Shown: positions 20,801-33,371 of the stretch, in pieces
Layout of the letters: each line of letters begins with the position of its first letter
How positions within the stretch are numbered: position 1 is the stretch's first letter
Made by a program: the position numbers and the translations under genes
The notes under the pieces: model-generated
Seen by the model: the letters and a program-made list of their open reading frames with translations, nothing else
The model's database searches: none
Told to the model about the DNA's origin: nothing
DNA from: CAWAHD01 sp963781785
GTDB lineage: Bacteria > Planctomycetota > Planctomycetia > Isosphaerales > Isosphaeraceae
Direction of reading: 5' to 3'
DNA length: 64,000 nt
Assembly (NCBI GenBank): GCA_963781785.1
Contig: CAWAHD010000005.1
Span: 434,001-498,000, forward strand

Positions 20801-23800
20801 CCTTGACCGTTGCCAATGATCGTGACGACCCCCGTCCCTCCCCCCGACGCGATCGTTGCGCCCACCGGGTTCGACAGGTTGACGTCAAGGTTCGTCGTCG
20901 CCGTGGTGAACTGATCGATGGCCTGGACCTCGACCGTCGCCGTCGTCTGACCGGGCTGGAACAGCACCAACCCCGTGATGGGCTTGTAGTCGCCGCCGGC
21001 CACCGTGGCTGTACCATCGGCGGTCGAGTACTGGACGAGAACTTCCTGAGTCGACGCTGCCGACAGCGAGACCGTCAGGTCGGCCTCGGTCGTGTTCACT
21101 TGAAGCTTGGTCTCGGATTGGAGGTCAAGCAAGGTGAAGTCGTAGTTGCCGGCGTGCAGTCCATTCGTGCTGAGGACCAGGGTGTACGTGCCCGGCGTCG
21201 TCAGAGTATACGGACCGGCGTTATTCTCCAGGTATGAGCTGAAGACGGTGTTGTTGAGCGGGTCGTACAGCGTGGCGATCTGGATCGAGCCCGGTTCCAG
21301 ACCGTTGAACTGCACTTGCTGGCCGATTGCGCCCGTGAACGTGTAGCTAGCCTCATCGCCGGGGTTCGTCAGGGACCCGGTCACTCCTGAATTCAGAGTC
21401 AGAGGCGAGGCTGGATCGACATTGTCAAACAGCTCGAATGCGTAGCTCGGGGCGCTGTTACTCGCGCTCTGCCCGGCAACCGACAGCAGGTAGGGCCCGG
21501 AATACGGCAATGTTGCGCTACCGTCCGATTCGGCGTAGTTCGCCATGATACTGCCGTTGTCAGGGTTGTAGAGTGTGACGTAAACGGCGTCGGCGGGGCT
21601 GTCAGAGAGGCCATCGAAGTAAATACGCTCATTCGCCGTCCCACTGAACTGGTAGAGGTTCGCAGTCAGGCCGGTCATGAGCGTTCCGCTCACCGTCGTG
21701 CCGCTACCGGAAGTGAGCGTGATGCCCGTCGCGGTCGCCGCGTCCTGCACCAGGAAGTTATAGCTGCCGGTGGCCCGGGTGGTGCTGTAGCTGTAAATCG
21801 TCAGCGTGTAGGTACCCGGCACGGTCAGCGTGAAGGGGCCCTCATCGGTCGAGGCATTGCCGTTGAAGATCGTATTGCCATAGGGATCGGTCAGCAAGGC
21901 GTCCAGGTTGCTGATCGACTTGGCCAGGCCGTTATAGTAGATCCGCTGGCCAGCCGTGCCGGTGAAGGTGTAAGTCGCCTCGTCGCCCGGGTTGGCGATC
22001 GTCTCGCTCGCCGCCAGAGGCAGGGTCGTCCCGCTCACGGCGGGATTGACGTTTTCGAAGATCTCGAAGCTGTAGCTCACCGATTTGTTGCTGCCGGACA
22101 ATCCAGGAACGGCGAGCAGGTATGTCCCGGTTTCGGGCAGCGTCACGGTGTCGTCATAATCCACGTAGGTGCCCAGGCTGTTACCGTTGGCCGGGTTGTA
22201 GAGCTCCAGCTCGGCGCCGTAGGTGGGCGTGTCGCCCAGGCTCTCGAAATAGAGGCGCTCGCCCGCCGTGCCGCTGAACTGGTAGAGATTCGCGGTCAGC
22301 CCGGTCGTCAGGGTCCCGGTCACCGCCGTACCGGTGCCGGCAGTGAGTGTGACGGGCGTCGCGGTCGCCGCGTCCTCCACCAGGAGGCTATAGCTGCCCG
22401 TGGCCCGGCTCGTGCTGCTCGAGTAAACCGTCAGCGTGTAGGTGCCTGCCAGAGTCAGGGTGTACGGTCCGTCGTCACTGCCGGCATCGAGTTGAAGATC
22501 GAGTTGCCGTAAGGGTCGGTCAGCATGGCGTCCAGGCCGTTGATCGACGTGGCGAGTCCATTGACGTAGATCCGCTGGCCGGCCGAGCCGGTGAACGTGT
22601 AACTTGCCTCGTCGCCCGGATTGACGATCGTTCCGCTCACCGCCAGCGGAAGGGTGGTCCCTGTCACCGCGGGACTGACGTTCGCGAAGATCTCGAAGCT
22701 GTAGCTGACCGATTTGTTACTGGCGCTTTCTCCTGCGACGGAAAGGAGATACGTCCCAGTGGTCGGTATTGTGTAGGTATTGTCGTAGTCGACGTAATCC
22801 GAAGTGACGCCTGTATTCGCCGCGTTGTAGAGTGTGTAGTACGCAGCGTACGAGGGAGAATCACTCAGACCCTCCAAGTAGATTCGCTCACCCGCCGTGC
22901 CGCTAATCGAGTAAAGGTTGGCCGTCAGTCCCGTCGCGAGCGTGCCGCTCACCGTGGCGCCGCTGCCGGCGGTCAGGGTGATGGGTGCCGCGGTCGCGAC
23001 GTCCTCTACGACGACGTCATAACTGCCGGTGGCCCGGGTGGTGCCGCTGCTGTAAACCGTCAGCGTGTACGTGCCGGGCACGGTCAGTGTGTACGGGCCA
23101 CCGTTGCTGGAGGCGCTGCTGTTGAAGATCGTGTTGCCGTACGGGTCGGTCAGCATGGCGTCGAGGCCGCTGATCGAAGCGGCGAATCCATTGACGAAGA
23201 TGCGCTGGCCGGCCGAGCCGGTGAAGGTGTACGTGGCCTCGTCACCCGGGTTGGCGATCGTCCCGCTCGCGGTCACGGGAAGAGTGGTTCCGCTCACGGT
23301 GGGATTGACGTTCTCGAAGGCCTCAAAACTGTAATTGCCGGTGCTGTAACTCGTGGTGTTATCGACGACCAGCGAATAGGTGCCGTTAGACGGAAGCATC
23401 GCCGCCAGGTCGTAGCCGATGTAGGTGTCCGTGATTAATTGATTCGTCGGGCCGTAGAGATACCAGATGGCGCCCGTCACACCATTAGTGTCGCTCAAGT
23501 TCCTGAAGTAGACACGTTCACCGGCCGTGCCGGTGAAGGAATACACGTCGCTCTGCGTGGCGGTTGTCACCGTGCCGTTAATCGTCGTGCCGAACGAGAT
23601 CGGCACGGTCGACGTGTCGGTCAGCCGGAATCCATAGCTCACTGCCGACGCTGATTGGCCGTCGACCAGTATGTAATAGGTCCCGCCGTTTGTGATGCTG
23701 AATGGCCCGTAGTCGGAACTCGAGCCGATGCTCGTGACCTCGTTGTTGTACGGGTCGATCAAGAGGAGATTAACCGCGGTGCCCGCGGTCGTCTGGTTAT

Positions 23801-24539
23801 CAAGAAAGAGCCGCTGGCCCGCGGTTCCGGTGAAGCTGTAGGCCACCGTGGTCAAGCCGGGGTTGAGCGTCCCACTCACGGCCGAGCCGAGAGAGACGCC
23901 GTCGCCGCAGCCGGCAAGTCGAGCATGTTGAAATCGTAATTCCCCGATGCGCTGCTGCTGGTGTTGGTCAGCTTGAGCGTATACGTTCCGCTCGCCGTCA
24001 GGACGTACGGGCCGGCGTTGGAGCTGGGGCTGAACGAGAAGATCGTGTAGTTGTTGGGATCGGTGAACGTGGCGGTGATCGGCTGGCTCGTGTTGACCAG
24101 GGTGTTGAAATACACCGTCAGCCCGGCAGTTCCCGTGAAGCTGAAGCTCGTAGACGCCAGGGCGGCCAGCGTCCCGGCCTGGGTGGTGCCGAATCCCGCG
24201 GGCGTGAGAACCGCCGGCGTCGTGGCCGAGATATTGAATGAGTAGGTCACACTCGCGTCGGTCGTGTCGCTGCCCTCCAAGATCAGCTCGTACGGACCAG
24301 TCAACGCCAGGGCCGCCGTGAAACCCGTGCCGAATCGTGCGCTCGCGACGGTGCGATTGTTGGGATCGACGACATACCACGTCCCCGACGTCGACGAGAA
24401 CGAGTTGCTCGCAAGCGTGATCGTCTCACCGGCCGTCCCCATGATCTGGTAGATGTTCGTCTGGGTCCCTGGCGTGAGCGTCCCGGTCTGGGTCGAGGGC
24501 GTCGAGGTGGGCGTCAATGACTGCGCCGAGACATCGAGC

Positions 24540-26690
24540 ATCTGGAAATTGTAGTTGCCCGTCCCGCGGGTCGTGCTGTAGCTGAAGATCGTCAGCGAGT
24601 AGGTGCCCTGCCACGAGAGGGTGTAAGGCCCCGCGTTTCCCGAGACGTAGTTGAAGATCTGGTTGTTGTACGGGTCGGTGAGGACGGCGTAGACGTCGGA
24701 GGGTAGGCCGAGGCTGTTGAAGTAGACCCGCTGGCCGGGCGAGCCGGTGAAGGTGTAGGTGGCCTCGTCGCCCGGATTCGTGATCGTCCCGCTCCCCGCC
24801 ACCGGAAGGGTGGTCCCTGTCACAATGGGGTCGACGTTGTCGAATACCTCGAAGCTGTAACTGACCGAGCTGTTGGCGACGTTGGTCCCCGCCACGGCTA
24901 GAAGATAGGTCCCGGTCGTCGGCAAGGTGACCTGGGCGTCGTTCTCCGTATGGAACGACGTCACACTGCCGTTGCTGCGGTTGTAGAGCGTGGCAAGGGC
25001 GCCATCGGCGGGCGAGTCTTTGATTCCCTCGAAGTAGAGGGACTGCCCGGCCGTCCCGCTGAACTGGTAGAGGTTGGCCGAGAGCCCCGTGGACAGCGTG
25101 CTTGTCACGGTTGTCCCCGTGCCCGAGGTCAGCGTGATGGGCGTCGCGGTCGAGATGTCGTCCAGGCTGAAGGCAAAGTTGCCGGTTCCGCGGGTCGTGC
25201 TGTAGCTGAAGATCGTCAGCGAGTAGGTGCCCTGCCACGAGAGGGTGTAAGGCCCCGCGTTGCCCGAGACGTAGTCGAAGATCTGGTTGTTGTAAGGGGC
25301 GGTGAGGACGGCGTACACGTCGGAGGGTAGGCCGAGGCTATTGAAGAAGATGCGCTGGTCGGGCGAGCCGGTGAACGTGTAGGTCGCCTCGTCGCCGGGA
25401 TTGGTGATCGTCCCGCTCCCCGACACGGGAAGGGTGGTCCCTGTCACGCTGGGATTGACATTGGCAAACACCTCGAAGCTATAACTCACCGAGCTGTTGG
25501 CGACGTTTGTCCCGGCCACCGCCAGAAGATAGTTCCCGGTGGTCGGCAAGGCGACCTGCCGGTCGTTCTCCGTATAAAGCGACGTGACCGAGCCGTTGCT
25601 GCGGTTGTAGAGCGTGGCGAGAGCGCCCGAGGCGGGCGAGTCCTTGATTCCCTCGAAGTAAAGGGACTGCCCGGCCGTCCCGCTGAACTGGTAGAGATTG
25701 GCCGAGAGCCCGGAGGACAAGGTGCCACTCACGGGCGTGCCCAGGCCCGAGGTCAGCGTGATGGGCGTCGCCGTCGAGATGTCGTCCAGGCTGAACGCGT
25801 AGTTGCCCGTCCCGCGGGTCGTGCTGTAGCTGAAGATGGTCAGCGAGTAGGTGCCCTGCCAGGCGAGAGTGTAGGGCCCTGCATCCCCCGAAACGTAGTT
25901 GAAGACCTGGTTGCCGTAGGGGTCGGTGAGTTCGACGTACACGTCGGAGGGTAGGCCGAGGTTATTGAAATAGATGCGCTGGCCGGGCGAGCCCGTGAAG
26001 GTGTAGGTGGCCTCGTCGCCCGGATTGGTGATCGTGCCGCTGCCCGTCACGGGAAGAGTGGTCCCTGCGACGGTGGGATCGACGTTGGCGAACACCTCGA
26101 AACTAAAACTGACCGAGCTGTTGGTCGCGCTGGTCCCGGCCACGGCCAGAAGATAGCTCCCGGTAGTCGGCAAGGTGACCTGCCGGTCGTTTTCGACGTA
26201 AAACGACGTGACATCGCCGTTGCTGCGGTTGTAGAGCGTGGCTTCGGCGCCGTCGGCGGGAGAGTCTTTGATTCCCTCGAAGTAGAGGGACTGCCCGGCC
26301 ATCCCGCTGAGCTCGTAGAGATTGGCCGAGAGGCCGGAGGTCAGGGTGCCGGTCACGGTCGTGCCGGCACCGGCGGTCAACGTGATCGGCGTCGCGGTCG
26401 AGATGTCGTCCAGGGTGAACGCGTAATTGCCCGTCCCGCGGGTCGTGCTATAGCTGTAGATTGTCAGCGAGTAGTTGCCCTGCGCAGCGAGGGTGTAGGG
26501 CCCCGAGTCGCCCGAGACGTAGTTGAAGACTGTGTTGCCAAAGGGGTCGGTGAGGATCGCGTACACGTCGGAGGGTAGGCCGAGGCTGTTGAAGTACACG
26601 CGCTGGTCGGGCGCGCCAGTGAAGGTGTAGGTGGCCTCGTCGCCCGGGTTGGCGATCGTCCCGCTCACCGGTTTGCCCAGCGTCAACGTC
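24540..26690 (-). repeat. Near-exact 624-bp tandem repeats in the giant gene
   Basis: The same phrase CGGGTCGTGC followed by near-identical sequence recurs at 24567, 25191, 25815 and 26439, a constant spacing of 624 bp, or 208 codons. Each unit encodes two PPC-like half-domains, one with NPGDEATYTFTGSPGQR and one with LSANLYQFSGTAGQSLYFEG. More diverged units with a period near 627-630 bp continue to about 21700. Recent tandem amplification is the likely origin. Confidence 0.88.
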
Positions 26691-28081
26691 GTGCTTGGGT
26701 CAACGTTCTCGAACGGCTCGAAGCTGTACGTGCCCGAGCTGTAGCTCGCGTTGTTGTAAATGTCCAGCGTGTAGGTACCGGCGGCCGGAAGCGTGGGTGT
26801 CAGGTCGCCACCGATAGAGCCGCTCGTGATTTGTTGGTTATTTGGCCCGAACAGAACCCAGGTCGCGCCGTAGTAGCCGTTGGAATCGCTCAGCTCCTGG
26901 AAGTAGGTGCGTTCGCCAGCGGTGCCCGTGAAGGTGAACACGTCGCTCTGGGCGGCGTTCGTCACAGTCCCGCTCGTCGTTGTGCCGAACGTGAGCGGTA
27001 CGTAGGCCGTGTCGGTCAGTCGGAAGCCAAAGTTCGTCGACGACGTGGACGTGCCCTCGACGAGAAGGTAGTAGGTCCCGCTCTCGGTCAAGGTCGTGAT
27101 GGCGTCGTCAAACGCCGGCTCATTGAAAACCTGACTGCCATCGGGCCTGTAGAGTGTGAAGTTGACGGCCGTCCCTGAAACGGTCTGGTTGTCAAAGAAC
27201 ATCCGCTGCCCGGCAGCACCCAGGAAGCTATAAACCGCCGTTGAATTGCCCGGGTTGAGCGTGCCGCTCACGGGCAAGGTCGGTCCCAAGGCCAAGGGCG
27301 TCGCCGCCGTCGGCAGCGAGAGCAGGTTGAAATCGTAGGCCTCGGACGAGCTGCTCGAGTTGGTCAGCTTCAGCGTGTAAGTGCCCGATAAAGCGAGTGT
27401 GTATGGGCCTGCGTTGCTGGTTGCCCCGGGGTTGTACGAGAAAACGGTCTTGGTGTTGGGATCGGTGAAGGTCGCGGTGATCGATGTCCCGAAGCCGAGG
27501 TTGTTGAAGTAGACGGGTAGCCCCGCGGGGGCCTGGAATGTGAACGAGGTCGATCCGCTGGCGGCCACCGTGCCACTCTGGGCGGTGCCAAACCCGCTTG
27601 AGCTGATCGGCGGGTAGGTGGTCGTGTCGGTGATCTGGAATGAGTAGCTGATCGCGCTCGGGGTGTTTCCGACCAGCTCGAGATAATACGGGCTGGTTGC
27701 GGCGAGACTCGCCGTGAAGTCAGTACCGAGGCTGGCCCCCGCGACCTCCTGGTCGTTCTCACCGAGGAGGTACCAGCTCCCGCTCGTCGACGACGTGGAG
27801 ACACTGTGAAACTCGAGCTGCTCGCCGGCCGACCCGTCGATCCGGTACGCTTCCAGCTCGTCGCCGGGATTCAAGTTGCCGGAAATCGACGTCGGCCCGG
27901 GCGTGCTCAGGACGATCGTCGTGCCGGTCACCGACACGATCGGCGTCAACAAGGTGCGCGGCTCGAGAAGCTCGTAGGAAATCTCGACCCGTGGCTGGGC
28001 CTTTCCTCGCCGCTTCCGCCGCCTGGCGTTCGCCGTTTTTCTTGCCGCCGCGCCCGGAACGAGATGGTCGAAAACCCTCAT

Positions 28082-28980
28082 GGATGTGCTCCGCACAGCT
28101 TGCTGCTTATTTCGTATAACCCCGGGTGATATCCGACTGCCGTACACCGCCGAGAACGTGCAATTCCGTGCTCATGCTCCGGCGTATGCGAATCAAGGAG
28201 GCTTCTGCCTCCCAACGTTCGAAACGAGACACGTGGCGCAAACGCCCGACGGCGCCACAAGGGCGGGCCGAAGCACTTGAGCCATCGTTCTGCAGGCGAG
28301 TCTCAGTCGGCGGCCAGAGAGTCAAACCTCGCCGCCTGCCGCGTCCTGCTCCTTGGTGTCATCAACGTCCGAAAATTGCGCTGCGAGCAAGCCCCACCCA
28401 ACGGAGCCTGTTTTCAATGGAGGAGATCGTCTCCCAGAAGTTCGTTGGCCGCCGGATCCGGCACACTGATCGGTCCTGCTTGCCCTAATCAAGCGGGTGA
28501 ATTTCCTAAGTATTTCGTTAGCCGGCGCGGCAAGGTCACTCGGTTTAGATCAGGTTGTGATGCTGGGACACCGAAGACGATCTGACGCGTTTTGACCAGA
28601 ATTATCGAGATGATTTTGGTAGTGTGCTATTTAATCGTCTGAACTTCGAGACTTACGGTGGGCCTGCGCGGCCTGCGACGCAGATTTCAGCGTATCCGTG
28701 CCAACATCGAGTCCCACGCCATGGGTGCAGACACATTGACGCTTGACAATAGTGACCCCACGCGCGATTTGCAAGTGAATTCTCGTCATGCGCATCAAGA
28801 TAGGAAACGTGGTTCGTTATTTCTGCCGTCACCAAGGCCCGACATGTTCGCCGCGCGAACCGGGAGTCGTCTACCAGTCATTACTCCCGTCGGGCAAAAA
28901 CCTATGACGCTTGAATTCGTTTTTTTACTTTGTCGTCGCTTATGCTTTTGGCGGAGCAAGCTTGCAGGGGACTCACCGTC
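28082..28980. other. 900-base divergent intergenic region
   Basis: Lies between the leftward giant gene and the rightward WD40 gene. Small open frames exist on both strands, but none shows a recognisable protein or a coherent start. Base composition is more A+T-rich between about 28490 and 28930 than in the flanking genes. It presumably carries the promoters of both genes. No RNA gene was recognised. Confidence 0.5.
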
Positions 28981-31647
28981 ATGAGATGCGGGAAACGATG
29001 CTCCGCAAGGACCTCGGCTCCGGTGGTGCCCGTGGCTTTCGTGATGCTGTTGGGGCTGCCCTGGGCCGAGTTGGGCTGCAAACGCGAAGGTGCCCATGCG
29101 CCCGTGGGCGGTTTGAAGAACAGCGTGCCAGAGCGCGCCGGCGCTCGTCGGGTTGATGCTCCCCCGCAGGTCGCCCAGGAAGCCGAGCGGGCTCGCGCAG
29201 GTGGACCGAGATGCCGGGGAGCGCTATCCAGCCGAAATGGTGAAGGTGCAAGAGGCCTGGGCAAAGGATGACCCGGATTCCGTCCGCAGGCTGCTCAGCG
29301 AGCAATTCCCGAACACTCTCACGGGCGTCGGAGACCACCGCGGGTTCGAATGGTACTACTGGGACCGAAAACTCAACTGGAGTGACGTGACGTTAAGGGG
29401 GCATAGCGACGGCGTCAGGAGCGCGGCCTTTAGCCCTGACGGGGACCGCATCGCCTCTGCGGGCGTCGACGGGACCGCGCGGGTCTTCAGCGTGGCGACC
29501 GGCCGCGAGGGGTTGACACTGAAGGGACACACCGGCAGTGTCTCCGGCGTGGCTTTCAGCCCCGATGGCAAGTGGGTCGCAACGGCGAGCTCCGATGAAA
29601 CAATCAAGGTGTGGGATGCCGCGACCGGAACCGCGATCCATACCCTGAAGGGACACAAAGGGCCGGTCTGGTGCGTTGCGTTTGCACCCGACTGCAAGCG
29701 TCTTGCCTCGGGCAGTTTCGATCACTCCGTGAAGATCTGGGACTTTGCAGCTCGGCGCGAGGTGCTGACCTTGAATGGACACGCCGATCATGTGACCAGC
29801 ATCGCCTTCAGTTCTGACGGCACCCGGCTCGCCTCGGGGAGTCGCGATAAAACGGTGATCATCTGGGACTCAGGCGGCGGTAAACAAGTCCAGGTGTTCA
29901 AAGGTCACGAGGGCGTCGTATGGGGCGTGGCGTTCAGCCCCGATGGCAAGAGGCTGGCCTCGACCAACGCAAAAGGCGACGGCAACGTCACGATCTGGAA
30001 CGCGGCCAGTGGGCAGCCCGAGAAATCGCTCGCCCGGCAATCGGGCGCCATCTACGGCGTCGCCTTCGCGCCTGACGGCGAGCGGCTCGCGTCCGCAGAT
30101 CAACAGGGTGTCGTCAAGATCTGGAACGCAAAAACCGGCACGGAGTGGCTGTCGTTGCGGCCTGTCCTCGGTGCGGCGACCGTCGTCGTCTGGTCGTCCG
30201 CGGGCGACCGAATCGCATGTTCGAGCGCGGATGGAACCGTGACGGTCTGGAATGACACGATGGCAGACGAACCACCCGCCCGCGCGCGCGACGCTTCGAC
30301 CCAGCGCGTTTCCAGTCCAACGTCGGCACTCTGTACAAAGCCGAATTCACCGCCGACGGTGTGGTGAAGGTTTTCGACGTTGCCACGGGGAGCGCGGTCG
30401 CAACGCTCCGCGGGCACAAAAAGCCGGTCATCGCGGCCGCATTCAGCCCCGATGGGCACCGCGTCGCCACTGCAGGGCGAGACGGCACCGTCAAGCTATG
30501 GGAGACCGCAACGGGGAAGGGAACTTGCTCGTTCGACACCGGCACCCAGCAAATCAGCAGCCTGGCCTATAGCGCCGACGGCTGGCAGCTCGCAGCGCTC
30601 GGTCGTGATGGTTTGGTCAAGCTCTGGGACGCGCGCCCCGCGGGTATGAGCATGACCGATTACAACATTGTCCGCGCGGAGCAGGACCGCGGCATTGCGT
30701 TCCAGCTCGCGGCCGGGGAGTTCAGGGCTTCTTCGAGCGTACGAGCGCTCGCGTTCAGTCCCGACGGGCAATTGCTTGCCGTCGCCGCGCCCGATGAACC
30801 GGTGCGCCTTGTCCGCGCGGCCGGGGCGTTCGGCAAGCCCGCTCCGATCGCTCTCCAGGGAGCGACGAACAATACCGTCGCTCTCGTCTTCAGCGTCGAC
30901 AGCAAGCAACTGGTGACGAATCAGGTGCACGAGACGTCCGTGGTTAGCCTGTGGGACATGGCAACCGGGCAGAAGACGCTCGCTTTGCCTCTACAGCCCA
31001 AAGCCATCTCGAGCATGGCTCTCAGTCGCGACGGCAATCAGCTCGCCACGGCCTCCCTCGACCAGGCGCTCAGGCTCTGGGATGCGAAAAGTGGCGAGGA
31101 GCGCCGCAGCCTGACGCCCGTGACGACAGTCATCACGAGCTTGGCCTTCAGCCCCGACGGCAAGTGGCTGGCCGCCGCGGGACACGACAGGGCCGTGAGA
31201 ATCTGGGACGTCGCCACCGGTAAAGTGATGAGATCATTCGCTACCGACCGGTATTTCATCACGGGCGTGGCGTTCAGCCCTGACGGCAAACAGTTCGCCT
31301 CACCGGCCCTGGATGGCTTCAAGGTATGGGCGACCGACAGTTGGCGCGAGAGCTATTTCCCGCTGTCGCAGTCTGCCACCTTGCGCCAGTCGGGCCTCGT
31401 GGCGTTTACCACCGACTGCAAACGGCTTGTTACCGCGATCAACGATGGCGTTCGCGTGTGGGACGTCGAGGCTTGGCGAGAGATTTCGGCCCGGCGCACT
31501 CCGCCGTTCCCCGTCTTTCGCCAAGCTGTGGGGCTGAGCCATGACGGCAATTACGCGGCGACGGCGGAGGGAAATGGGAGCGTGCGGCTCTGGTACCTTT
31601 CGGCTCTCGCCGTCCCTGGCCCTGCGCCCGAGGCGACTGGTCGGTAG
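28981..31647 (+). pseudogene. WD40-repeat protein with exported N-terminus, two frame breaks
   Basis: Start ATG 28981, preceded by AGGGGA. The first residues (MRCGKRCSARTSA then PVVPVAFVMLLGLPWAELGC) look like a signal peptide ending near a cysteine, perhaps a lipoprotein, though the box is not canonical. Near 29215 the frame changes and continues with RYPAEMVKVQEAWAKDDPDS and DHRGFEWYYW, the linker usual before planctomycete WD40 propellers. About fourteen WD repeats follow (VAFSPDGKWVATASSDETIK, LRGHSDGV and similar). A second break near 30290, in a GC repeat, joins VWNDT to FDPARFQSNVGTLYKAEF. The last repeat ends RLWYLSAL. It is predicted to be two stacked propellers acting as a protein-interaction scaffold outside the cytoplasm; the partner is unknown. 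Confidence 0.82.
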
Positions 31648-31842
31648 ATGTTGCTGCGAAGCTCGGTCAACCGCTGCCAACGGTGCCGGTCTGGCTGGAC
31701 GTGGATCTGGGCGTGTTCCTCAAACTGGAAACCAGCTACGAAGAGACGTGCCGCGTGCTGCGAATCGTATCATTCAGGTGCATCAGCCGAGCAGCGGTCA
31801 ATCGCGACTGCGTCAGCAACTTCTCCTCTCCTCGACGCGGCC

Positions 31843-33371
31843 TCAGCGGTTCAACAGGATCAGCTCGGTGGCCTCGTAGATCGCCGCCACGGCCAGCACA
31901 AGGGCAATCCAGAACTGTGCCTTGAGATTGAGCAAAAGCGCGCGGCCGAAGCGCGTGAAAAGATTCCCTCCCAGTCTGCGGCTGACGACGTGGATCGGGA
32001 TCAGAAGGCCGAAGAGTGCGGCGAGGATGTAGCCTTCTCCCTCCAGGAGCATGGTGAGCGAGTGCGGCAACATCCCGACAGCCAGCGTATCCATGGTCGG
32101 CGCGAGGATCAGTCCCCACACCAGAGCGCGAACGGCCGCCAGCAAGGCCCCGATGCCGGGCAACACAAACGACGGCAGCGTGATCGAGGCCAGCGAGCCG
32201 AGCAAGAAGTTGACCACAAATGTCACGGCGGCAGCACGCAGGATATTCCCACTCAAGTAAGCCTCGGCCGCGATGCCCAGAGGATTGCTCTTGGTCGCGA
32301 GCGCCTCGCGAACCTTACCCAGGAGTACGACCTGCATCTCCGGCACCTCGGAGACGAGCAGCGAGCCGGCAATCACGAGCCCGAAGTAGACCACATGAAC
32401 GCCCCAGACCAGCCGAGGTCTGGCCCTCATCTCGAGGAGTGGCCCGGCAAGGATGGGCGCACGCTCGATGCGGATTCCCGGATCTTCAACCTTCTGGTCC
32501 TTCATCTCCTCGAGGAGTGGCCCGGCAAGGATGGGCGCACGCTCGATGCGGATTCCCGGATCTTCAACCTTCTGGTCCTTCATCTCCAGGAGCGGCTTGG
32601 CAAGAGCGGGCGCAACGAACTTTCCCGCCAGCCAGCGAAAGAGTCCGATGAGCGCACCCGAGCCACCGAGGAGGAAAATCGCCAGTCCGGTGAGATACCG
32701 ATAATACGTCCGAGAATCGAGCCGGTCTTCGGCGGCGACCCAGGCGTATTTGCTGGGCGGAAAGGCCTGCTCAATCGGTTTCCGGACTTCCGCGTCCGGG
32801 AGTTTTCCAGCCGGGACGCGCACCAGCCACGCATGAAGCACCGTAGGCACGGCGGCGGGAAAGAGTCGGTCGTTGGCGGCATCGGCTGGAACGAGGTACG
32901 AGTTGGCAAAAAGCGCGAGATCGGGCTTCAAAACTCCGACCACCTTGAGCGACTGCCCGCCGACCTTCAGCGTGTCGCGCGACGCCAATCTGTGCCGGCC
33001 AGGGCCTCGCTGTGGCCGGCCTCGGGCAACCGGCCCCATTGCAAAAGGGCGGCGCCGATGCCTGCTGACCCAAGAGGCACTTCGATCAGCTTGACCCGCA
33101 CCTGGCCTTTCACGCCGAGCGCCTTGTCTGCGGCCTGGTCGCCCGCGGCGAAGAGCACAAGCTCGGCGATGTCGCTCGACGACAGAAGTCGCAGACGCGC
33201 GGGAATCGCTCCGGCGAGCGTTGGCTTTTTTTCGACTGCCGCCTCGGGGTTGATGATGATCAAGCCCGACGCCCAGGGCACGCTCGAATCGCCACGCTCT
33301 CGCCAGGCATAGGCCACGACCATCACGGCAAAGCCCACCGACGCGACGATCAACCAGGCCAATGCTTTCAT
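31843..33371 (-). pseudogene. Membrane protein with MacB-like periplasmic part and SpoIIM-like part, one frame break
   Basis: Start ATG 33371 (MKALAWLIVASVGFAVMVVA), an N-terminal membrane anchor. A periplasmic-type domain follows (KLIEVPLGSAGIGAALLQWG, then TLKVGGQSLKVVGVLKPDLA) that recalls the MacB/FtsX periplasmic core. A helix follows (LTGLAIFLLGGSGALIGLF), then a linker containing a 26-residue tandem duplication. The last 190 residues have five or six helices resembling SpoIIM/DUF95 proteins (GNILRAAAVTFVVNFLLGS, LAAVRALVWGLILAP). The frame breaks near 32995 by one missing base between EALAGT and LASRDTLK. There is no ABC ATPase gene nearby, so a transport role is unproven. It is convergent with the WD40 gene, 195 bases apart. 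Confidence 0.65.
32431..32586 (-). repeat. Two tandem 78-bp units inside the membrane protein gene
   Basis: The sequence starting CTCGAGGAGTGGCCCGGC at 32431 is repeated from 32509 without visible change. The period is 78 bp, so the duplication keeps the frame and adds a second copy of MKDQKVEDPGIRIERAPILA to the cytoplasmic linker. Confidence 0.92.

Larger units (their letters stand above)
9693..28081 (-). pseudogene. Giant LEPR-XLL repeat surface protein (body), interrupted by element copy 1
   Basis: A gene of about 18.4 kb (about 19 kb with the tail at 4590-5219), encoding some 6,300 residues. It starts at ATG 28081 (MRVFDHLVPGAAARK) after GCGGAGC. A basic N-terminal stretch leads to LEPRTLL at residues 39-45, the planctomycete LEPR-XLL motif thought to direct export. 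In order: PPC-like beta repeats (about 27900-21150, including exact 208-residue repeats), a Calx-beta-like domain (about 21110-20810), ten SdrD B-like repeats (20800-17830), seven Big_3-type Ig domains plus one Big_2-type (17820-15480), then about 1,900 residues of unfamiliar beta-rich sequence ending SYPITGIYAS at the element. Frames break by one missing base near 23900, 22480, 15797 and 14848. It is probably a cell-surface adhesin or matrix protein. Confidence 0.85.

Noticed and set aside
17830..27000. CRISPR array suspected from regular repetition
   Set aside because: Repeats of about 300 and 624 bp encode protein domains in a continuous frame. There are no short repeats with unique spacers and no cas genes.
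28082..28980. Small genes or an RNA in the long gap before the WD40 gene
   Set aside because: Open frames there are under about 120 codons, overlap each other on both strands and lack coherent starts. No tRNA or known RNA fold was recognised.
31648..33312. Long open frame of 554 codons on the plus strand
   Set aside because: It is antisense to the membrane protein at 31843-33371, whose helices and domain pattern are coherent. The plus-strand translation is low-complexity and rich in charged residues typical of a shadow frame in GC-rich DNA.
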